Assembly (NCBI GenBank): GCA_032229975.1
Contig: JAVXVG010000044.1
Location: 52,671-116,670, forward strand
DNA from: JAIVGV01 sp032229975
GTDB taxonomy: Bacteria > Acidobacteriota > Blastocatellia > Pyrinomonadales > Pyrinomonadaceae
Direction of reading: 5' to 3'
DNA length: 64,000 nt
The notes under the pieces are model-generated. The model ran no database searches. It was given only the letters and a program-made list of their open reading frames with translations, and was not told where the DNA came from. The translations under genes were made by a program, and so were the position numbers. Every line of letters starts with the position of its first letter. The stretch's first letter is position 1. This document shows positions 59,937-64,000 of this stretch, one piece after another.

Positions 59937-61145
59937 ATGGTTGCGATGATGGAAGCGAAGAGACAAACGACAATAGAGACGGTCTTTCTTGACCCGGATC
60001 AGAAGAGTCCGCGCGCTCAGGAGTTTGAGGAGAAACTCGGCGCGCGGATCGTGGGCCAAGAGCGCGCCGTGCGACGCATGAGCGGGCTCTTCCAGATTTT
60101 TCTGGCCGGGATGAACCCTCTGAACCGCCCCGTCGGCACGATGCTTTTCTTGGGCCCCACGGGATCGGGCAAGACGCGCGTCGTCGAAGCTGCGGCTGAA
60201 GTTTTATACGGCGACCCGAACGCGGTCATCAAGATCGACTGCGCCGAGTTTCAACACTCGCACGAAATTGCGAAGCTCATCGGCTCGCCTCCGGGCTATC
60301 TGGGCCATCGCGAAACCTCGCCGATGCTCACGCAGGAGAATCTCGACCGCTATCACACGGAGGACATGAAACTCTCGCTCCTCCTCTTCGACGAGATCGA
60401 GAAGGCCTCCGACTCTCTGTGGCAACTGCTGCTCGGCATTCTCGACAAGGCGACTTTGACGCTCGGCGACAATCGTCGCGTCGATTTCTCGCACTCGATG
60501 GTGATTATGACATCCAACCTCGGCGCGCGCGAGATGTCGGAGTTCATCACCGGCGGCATGGGTTTCGTTCATGGATCGGGCGCGAAGAATCCGCACGACA
60601 CCGAAGTGGATCAGAAGATTTATCGCACGGCGGTTGAGGCGGCGCGCCGAAAGTTTTCGCCGGAGTTCATGAATCGCATCGACAAGGTCGTCGTCTTTCG
60701 TTCTTTGAAGGAGCATCACCTGCGGCAGATTCTCGATCTCGAACTGGCCTCCGTGCAGGATCGAATCATGCGCTCGGCGGGCACGAAGTTCGTTTTCCAA
60801 TGCTCGGACGAAGCCAAGGAGTTGCTGCTGAAAGAAGGCATCGACTTCAAGTACGGCGCGCGTCATTTGAAGCGGGCCATCGAACGTTTCCTCGTCTATC
60901 CGCTCTCGAACCTCGTGGCCACCGAGCAGGTCGGCTTGGGCGATCTCGTCCACGTCGATCTACAGCAGGGCTCGAATAAACTTCTCTTCTCGAAGCGTTC
61001 GGGCGGCGCGCTCGTCAGCGAGCCGCAAGAGGCTGAGGAGCAGCCCGAAGAGACTGAAGCAAAGTCCGGCGGCGTTGCGCTGCCTCTGCCGCAGACGAAA
61101 GCTGCGCGCAAGGGCCAGAGCCGGGGCGAGAAGTCAGAGGGCTGA
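59937..61145 (+). CDS. Stand-alone AAA+ ATPase resembling the ClpA/ClpB D2 module
   Basis: 402 residues, one AAA+ domain. Walker A GPTGSGKT (73-80), Walker B LLLFDEIEKA (148-157), sensor 1 IMTSNLGAREM, an Arg-finger region (KFSPEFMNRIDKVVVFRSL) and the C-terminal small domain (VYPLSNL) are those of ClpB/ClpA D2. A pore-loop phrase GSPPGYLGHRE is present. There is no N-domain, D1 or M-domain. The C-terminus is a charged tail (about 355-402). Likely a protein remodelling ATPase with an unknown partner. ATG 59937 has AAGGAGG upstream. Confidence 0.85.
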   Translation: MVAMMEAKRQTTIETVFLDPDQKSPRAQEFEEKLGARIVGQERAVRRMSGLFQIFLAGMNPLNRPVGTMLFLGPTGSGKTRVVEAAAEVLYGDPNAVIKIDCAEFQHSHEIAKLIGSPPGYLGHRETSPMLTQENLDRYHTEDMKLSLLLFDEIEKASDSLWQLLLGILDKATLTLGDNRRVDFSHSMVIMTSNLGAREMSEFITGGMGFVHGSGAKNPHDTEVDQKIYRTAVEAARRKFSPEFMNRIDKVVVFRSLKEHHLRQILDLELASVQDRIMRSAGTKFVFQCSDEAKELLLKEGIDFKYGARHLKRAIERFLVYPLSNLVATEQVGLGDLVHVDLQQGSNKLLFSKRSGGALVSEPQEAEEQPEETEAKSGGVALPLPQTKAARKGQSRGEKSEG

Positions 61146-61168
61146 CGAACAGCCAGACTATCAAACTC

Positions 61169-61216
61169 GAAAGCGAAAGCCGGAAGTTGATCGATCAACT
61201 TCCGGCTTTCGCTTTC
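61169..61216. terminator. Perfect 48-base palindrome between convergent genes
   Basis: 24-base arms 61169-61192 and 61193-61216 are exactly complementary with no spacer (GAAAGCGAAAGCCGGAAGTT...). It lies between the AAA+ gene (plus) and the HEAT protein gene (minus). As RNA it folds into a long hairpin on either strand, so it probably ends both transcripts, but no U run follows on either side. Confidence 0.75.
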
Positions 61217-61314
61217 AAGGTATGTCCCTTCGCTTCAGCCGTCTCCGCTACGCTCGACGCGCACTCGCGATTCGACCCCAACACCGCTTTCACTTCCGAG
61301 CAATGCACGCCCTC

Positions 61315-62238
61315 TCATCTCGTCGGATTCCGAGGTGGGCCGGTCGCTGCCTTCGGATCGATCTTTCGTAAGGCTTCGAGGGCGATCTGCGAAAGATAGG
61401 GATCACGCGCGGTGAGCGCGGCGCGCAGCGCGGGCGTCGCCGCACTGTCGCCGATCAACCCGAGCGCACGTGCAGACTCGCGGCGCACATCGTCGCCCGC
61501 GCGTTCGTTAGTCAATGCGGCAACGAGCGCGGGCAGGCCTTCGCGACTTTTGATCTGACCGAGCGAGATCGCCGCCGCGCGTCGCACAAAATCATTCTCC
61601 TCTGTCTTGCGGAAAGTGGCCCGGTTCAAAATCCCTGAAGCGCTGACGTGCCGACCAAGCACGTCGGAGAGCGCGGGCACGGCGCGCGCGTCATTGATCT
61701 GACCGAGTGCGACTGCCGCCGCGCCGCGCACGCCCGCCTCCTTGTCGCGTGTCAACGCGGAGATCAACTCGTCAACGGCGATTGTGCCTCGTGCTAGTCC
61801 AAGCGCATAAGCCGTCTCGCGCCGGACGAACTCTTGCTTGTCGCGGAGCATCGGCAGCAGCAGTCGCGCGGCTTCGTCTCGCGGGAGCGAGAGGATGGCC
61901 CGTACAGCAGTCGCACGCACGACGGGCTCTTTATCGGAGAGTGCGGCGACGACGGCGCGCGAGGCGTCGGGCCGGGCCATTGCGCCGAGACGCGTGACGG
62001 CGTCGCGCCGCTCCTCGACTTCCGCCGAAGAGAGCCGTGCGCGTTGCGCCTCGATCTCGCGTTGAATCGGTGTGAGCAGCGAACCGGAGACTTGTGCGAA
62101 GGACACGTGTGGAGAGAGAGACGTTAGGCAGGCCAGAAGGAGAGCGCAGGCCCGCACCTGACCGCGCGCGAAACTACACGCGCGGGCTGCGACCGTGCGT
62201 GCAAGGTTTGGCTTGCGAGGTATGGCGGCTTGGCTCAT
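61315..62238 (-). CDS. Exported HEAT/Armadillo-like repeat protein
   Basis: 307 residues from ATG 62238, overlapping the preceding gene's stop by 4 bases (ATGA). The N-terminal 45 residues contain an unusual Arg-rich lead and then a hydrophobic signal core (ACALLLACLTSLSPHVSFAQ). Residues about 60-300 are roughly 30-residue helical repeats of PBS/HEAT type (RLGAMARPDASRAVVAALSDKEPVVRATAVRAI..., AVPALSDVLG, GLPALVAALT). Likely a protein-protein adaptor in the periplasm. It is translationally coupled to an 88-residue small protein. Confidence 0.8.
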   Translation of the reverse strand: MSQAAIPRKPNLARTVAARACSFARGQVRACALLLACLTSLSPHVSFAQVSGSLLTPIQREIEAQRARLSSAEVEERRDAVTRLGAMARPDASRAVVAALSDKEPVVRATAVRAILSLPRDEAARLLLPMLRDKQEFVRRETAYALGLARGTIAVDELISALTRDKEAGVRGAAAVALGQINDARAVPALSDVLGRHVSASGILNRATFRKTEENDFVRRAAAISLGQIKSREGLPALVAALTNERAGDDVRRESARALGLIGDSAATPALRAALTARDPYLSQIALEALRKIDPKAATGPPRNPTR

Positions 62239-62501
62239 GTGCGCAGGACTGTCGTGGCGGCCCGGCGCTCGGCACGTCGGCGCACGGACTCCCATTCGAA
62301 TGCTTGCTGCGCGCGCTGGTTCTCCTGCGCCTCTGCGAGCAGCGAGATCAGATCGTCGTCCCATACGACGGGCTGCGTGCTTGTGGCGCGGCGCATCGAC
62401 TCCATGATCGAGATGTAGTCGAGCACTTCTTTAACGTCCGAGTCTGTCAGTGAATCGAGTTTGAAAGCGAGTCGTTGGCGCTCCGTGATTCGTTTAGCCA
62501 T
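62235..62501 (-). CDS. Small hypothetical protein, coupled to HEAT-repeat gene
   Basis: 88 residues, ATG 62501 with GAGGAG upstream. Hydrophilic and Glu/Arg-rich (LTDSDVKEVLDYISIMESMRRATSTQPVVWDDDLISLLAEAQENQRAQ...), no signal. Its stop TGA overlaps the HEAT protein's ATG 62238. Not recognised. It could be a cytoplasmic partner, an antitoxin-like regulator or a leader for translational coupling. Confidence 0.7.
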   Translation of the reverse strand: MAKRITERQRLAFKLDSLTDSDVKEVLDYISIMESMRRATSTQPVVWDDDLISLLAEAQENQRAQQAFEWESVRRRAERRAATTVLRT

Positions 62502-62708
62502 CACTAGCTCCTCTCATTCGGGGAGAAGCCGGACGACTCGAAGCACACGCGAACTCCGCGACGGAGTCTGCGTGCGACGGTCTTGCGAGCCGTCGGCTGA
62601 TTCGGTTCGGTGCGAGTGGGGCCTTTATACACGAGTCGCGAAAGCGGTTCAAGGTTTTGTCGAACGGAAAGAGATCGCGAATTTCAAAGTTGTGTTGCGT
62701 GCATCGGC

Positions 62709-63509
62709 TCAGTCGATCTTGGAAGCGACTGTGTGCAACGTGTCAACGATGAGCACGGCAATGGGCGGGTAGAAGAGGAGTTCGGGACGCAGGTGCGAAT
62801 CGAGGCCGGGGACGGCGGCGAGGATCGTGCCGTTCATCTGCTGACCGAGCAGCAATCCCATGCCGAGCGAGGCGGCGTAGCCGACGACGAGGAAGCTCGA
62901 TGCGGCGAAGCGCGTGAACGGCTTGGCGACAGTCTCCGACTCTTGCGTGACCGAGTCGTGGATCAAATGCGGCTGGTAAGTGTAACGTTGGAAGTAAGCG
63001 CGCAGGCGAGAGACCAAGTGCCACAAGCCTGCGGCGAAGAGGGCCAGGATCAGAATGCGTCCCAAGTCGCCGAACATATCCCAGAGTCGTGGCTTGAAGA
63101 GCGCGACGAAGAAGGTCGAGAGGAAGAGCGAGACGGTGGTGAAGACTGCCTGCTGCATCGCGAAGTTCTCGCGCCGCTCCGCTTGGATCAGGTTGTCAAC
63201 CACCTTGTCCATGCGCGCCTGCACCGCGACGCGCCTCATGCTGCGTGCATGCCGGTTGTTCGTTTGGAAGACCGATCCGCTCGTGAAGCCTTCATCGCGG
63301 CGGATGAATTGCGAATCGTAGTAAGCGCGCTCCTGCGGGTCTGTGAGAGTGCGATAGGCAAGCGCGATGAGCGCAAACTCGCGGGCTGACTTCTCGGAGC
63401 CGCCGTTCACGTCCGGGTGACGTTGGCGCGCCAAGCGTCTGTAAGCCGTCTTTACCTCGCGCGCGGAAGCGTTGCGCCTCACGCCCAGAACTTTGTAGTA
63501 ATCAACCAC
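62709..63509 (-). CDS. DnaJ-domain membrane protein
   Basis: 266 residues, GTG 63509 start (GGGAC upstream). The J-domain at 2-68 (DYYKVLGVRRNASAREVKTAYRRLARQRHPDVNGG) has an intact HPD. Two to four hydrophobic helices follow at about 130-170 and 200-265. The product is a J-protein bound to the inner membrane, recruiting DnaK to an unknown client. It is monocistronic; the 63510-63600 region upstream holds no further gene. Confidence 0.88.
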   Translation of the reverse strand: MVDYYKVLGVRRNASAREVKTAYRRLARQRHPDVNGGSEKSAREFALIALAYRTLTDPQERAYYDSQFIRRDEGFTSGSVFQTNNRHARSMRRVAVQARMDKVVDNLIQAERRENFAMQQAVFTTVSLFLSTFFVALFKPRLWDMFGDLGRILILALFAAGLWHLVSRLRAYFQRYTYQPHLIHDSVTQESETVAKPFTRFAASSFLVVGYAASLGMGLLLGQQMNGTILAAVPGLDSHLRPELLFYPPIAVLIVDTLHTVASKID

Positions 63510-63618
63510 TGCGCTTTGTCCCGTAAATCTACAAAAGCCAGCGTCCGAGAGCGCACGTTTGTGCGGTGCGCTGCCGTAGTGGGATGGTCACCCGTCAGCG
63601 ACAATATAACATCTTATA

Positions 63619-63649
63619 AAAAAATCGTCCCGCCTCGGAGGGCGGGACG
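63619..63649 (-). terminator. Rho-independent terminator of the small RNA
   Basis: Arms CGTCCCGCC (63626-63634) and GGCGGGACG (63641-63649), followed on the minus strand by TTTTTTTATAAG. No gene with a stop codon nearby uses it, which is why a small RNA is proposed. Confidence 0.85.
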
Positions 63650-63816
63650 AAAGCTGTCGTGAGGGAGTGTCTGACAGGACTTGTAGGTGACGTTGTTCGC
63701 CAAAGGGAGTGCGGCGCTTCGACCTCGCGCGACCCGCCGAGGGGGTGAGGACAGTTTTTTTAAGTGGTGACCGCGGCCCCTTTGGCTCGTGAGAACTCAA
63801 GCAACGGACCTGACAG
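63619..63816 (-). ncRNA. Candidate structured small RNA (about 195 nt)
   Basis: A minus-strand promoter (63823-63850), a U-tailed terminator (63619-63649) and consistent pairing between the two ends of the transcript suggest a small RNA. The stem consists of 63685-63688/63808-63811 (4 bp), 63691-63694/63803-63806 (4 bp), 63695-63698/63793-63796 (4 bp) and GCCAAAGGG 63699-63707/63778-63786 (9 bp). CTGACAGGA repeats at both ends (63671-63679, 63810-63818). It does not match SRP, 6S, tmRNA or RNase P motifs that I could recognise. Class unknown; existence is inference. Confidence 0.5.
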
Positions 63817-63822
63817 GAAAAG

Positions 63823-63850
63823 AAAATACCAGAACTTTTTAAAATTGCAA
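63823..63850 (-). promoter_or_regulatory. Candidate sigma-70 promoter of the small RNA
   Basis: On the minus strand TTGCAA (63850-63845), 16-base spacer, TATTTT (63828-63823). The start point would be near 63816. Confidence 0.5.
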
Positions 63851-63939
63851 GTTTTATTGCAGTGAAAGGTAAATAAAATCTTCACCACTTATACAGGCAC
63901 TGCAACCCACTTATACTGCTAATTCAGCTTGGCGTCTGA

Positions 63940-63983
63940 AAAGCCGCGAGCCGCGCCTAGAAAACAGCGCGGCTCGCGGCTTT
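63940..63983. terminator. Strong hairpin near the window edge
   Basis: Perfect 17-base arms 63940-63956 and 63967-63983 (AAAGCCGCGAGCCGCGC), 10-base loop, TTTTC on the minus strand side. It probably terminates a minus-strand gene lying beyond the window. Confidence 0.7.
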
Positions 63984-64000
63984 GAGACATTAACTGGATC

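Larger units (their letters stand above)
63510..64000. other. Gene-free terminal stretch
   Basis: About 490 bases without an open frame of note. It contains the predicted minus-strand small RNA (63619-63816), its terminator and promoter, and a strong hairpin at 63940-63983. The bases 63820-63930 are AT-rich. An apparent ORF at 63588-63800 (TTG start) runs through the terminator and was rejected. Confidence 0.6.

Noticed and set aside
63588..63800. 70-codon minus-strand frame at the window end
   Set aside because: TTG start, runs through a U-tailed terminator, and no protein resemblance; the region fits a small RNA better.
63619..63816. SRP, 6S, tmRNA or RNase P RNA identity for the small RNA
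   Set aside because: GTCAGGTCCG resembles part of the SRP loop but the rest does not follow; other families' core motifs are missing.
1..64000. Transposons, prophage, rRNA and tRNA
   Set aside because: No transposase, integrase or phage gene, and no cloverleaf or rRNA stretch was found.

Overview
The window is a 64 kb piece of a GC-rich (about 60%) Gram-negative chromosome: it carries lpxD, a complete inner-core heptose section, TonB-type and lipoprotein-type envelope proteins, an NtrY/NtrX-like two-component pair and a bifunctional penicillin-binding protein. Gene content and style (paired family-4-type uracil-DNA glycosylases, DUF4383 and DUF6335 proteins, an MGDG-synthase-like glycosyltransferase, myo-inositol phosphate synthase, AT-rich repeat hairpins between GC-rich genes) suggest an Acidobacteriota member, probably class Blastocatellia. 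This placement is inference. No rRNA, tRNA, CRISPR array, transposase or prophage gene was found, so this looks like a core chromosomal region.

Layout. 0.1-8 kb (minus strand): a secreted stalk-like protein, an aldehyde dehydrogenase, a two-TM pore protein with an odd selectivity filter, and aconitase. 8-17 kb: a DUF6335 protein, a lipoprotein cyclophilin, dtd, an SDR, gatB, a DUF4383 protein, mtnA, a sugar-nucleotide epimerase, a UDP-glucose dehydrogenase and a FecR-like protein. 17.6-20 kb: a Tat-exported glycosylasparaginase and two unknown proteins. 20-27 kb (plus): coaBC, two uracil-DNA glycosylases, priA, lpxD. 27-35 kb (minus): an SDR, a glycosyltransferase with a radical SAM partner, and an NtrX/NtrY pair. 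35-41.7 kb: a CPBP protease, citrate synthase, a SAM hydroxide adenosyltransferase, a glycine-zipper protein, a mini-S41 protease domain, and an iscS/iscU pair. 41.8-47.8 kb (minus): an ECF sigma / anti-sigma / TonB-domain module and a class A PBP. 48-58 kb (plus): one long run of eleven closely spaced genes (K+ channel, epimerase, waaF, gmhB, heptose-7-P kinase, heptose-1-P adenylyltransferase, waaC, methyltransferase, DUF3108, GDPD, AraC regulator) devoted mainly to LPS core. 58-63.5 kb: inositol phosphate synthase, a stand-alone ClpB-D2-like AAA+ protein, a HEAT-repeat protein with a small partner, and a membrane DnaJ protein. The last 500 bases hold no gene but probably a structured small RNA on the minus strand.

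Two things stand out. First, about sixteen intergenic sites carry inverted repeats whose arms are tandem arrays of a 7-base unit (8 bases once). The unit differs from site to site, but a few unit families recur at distant loci, and many arms run into the 3' ends of genes and supply their stop codons. Second, three junctions between same-strand genes (coaBC/uracil-DNA glycosylase, K+ channel/epimerase, methyltransferase/DUF3108) are filled by chains of mini-ORFs of 5 to 16 codons, each linked to the next by an ATGA or GTGA stop/start overlap, so that an unbroken series of 4-base overlaps connects one gene to the next. At two of these junctions the mini-ORFs look like tandem duplications of the downstream gene's start.
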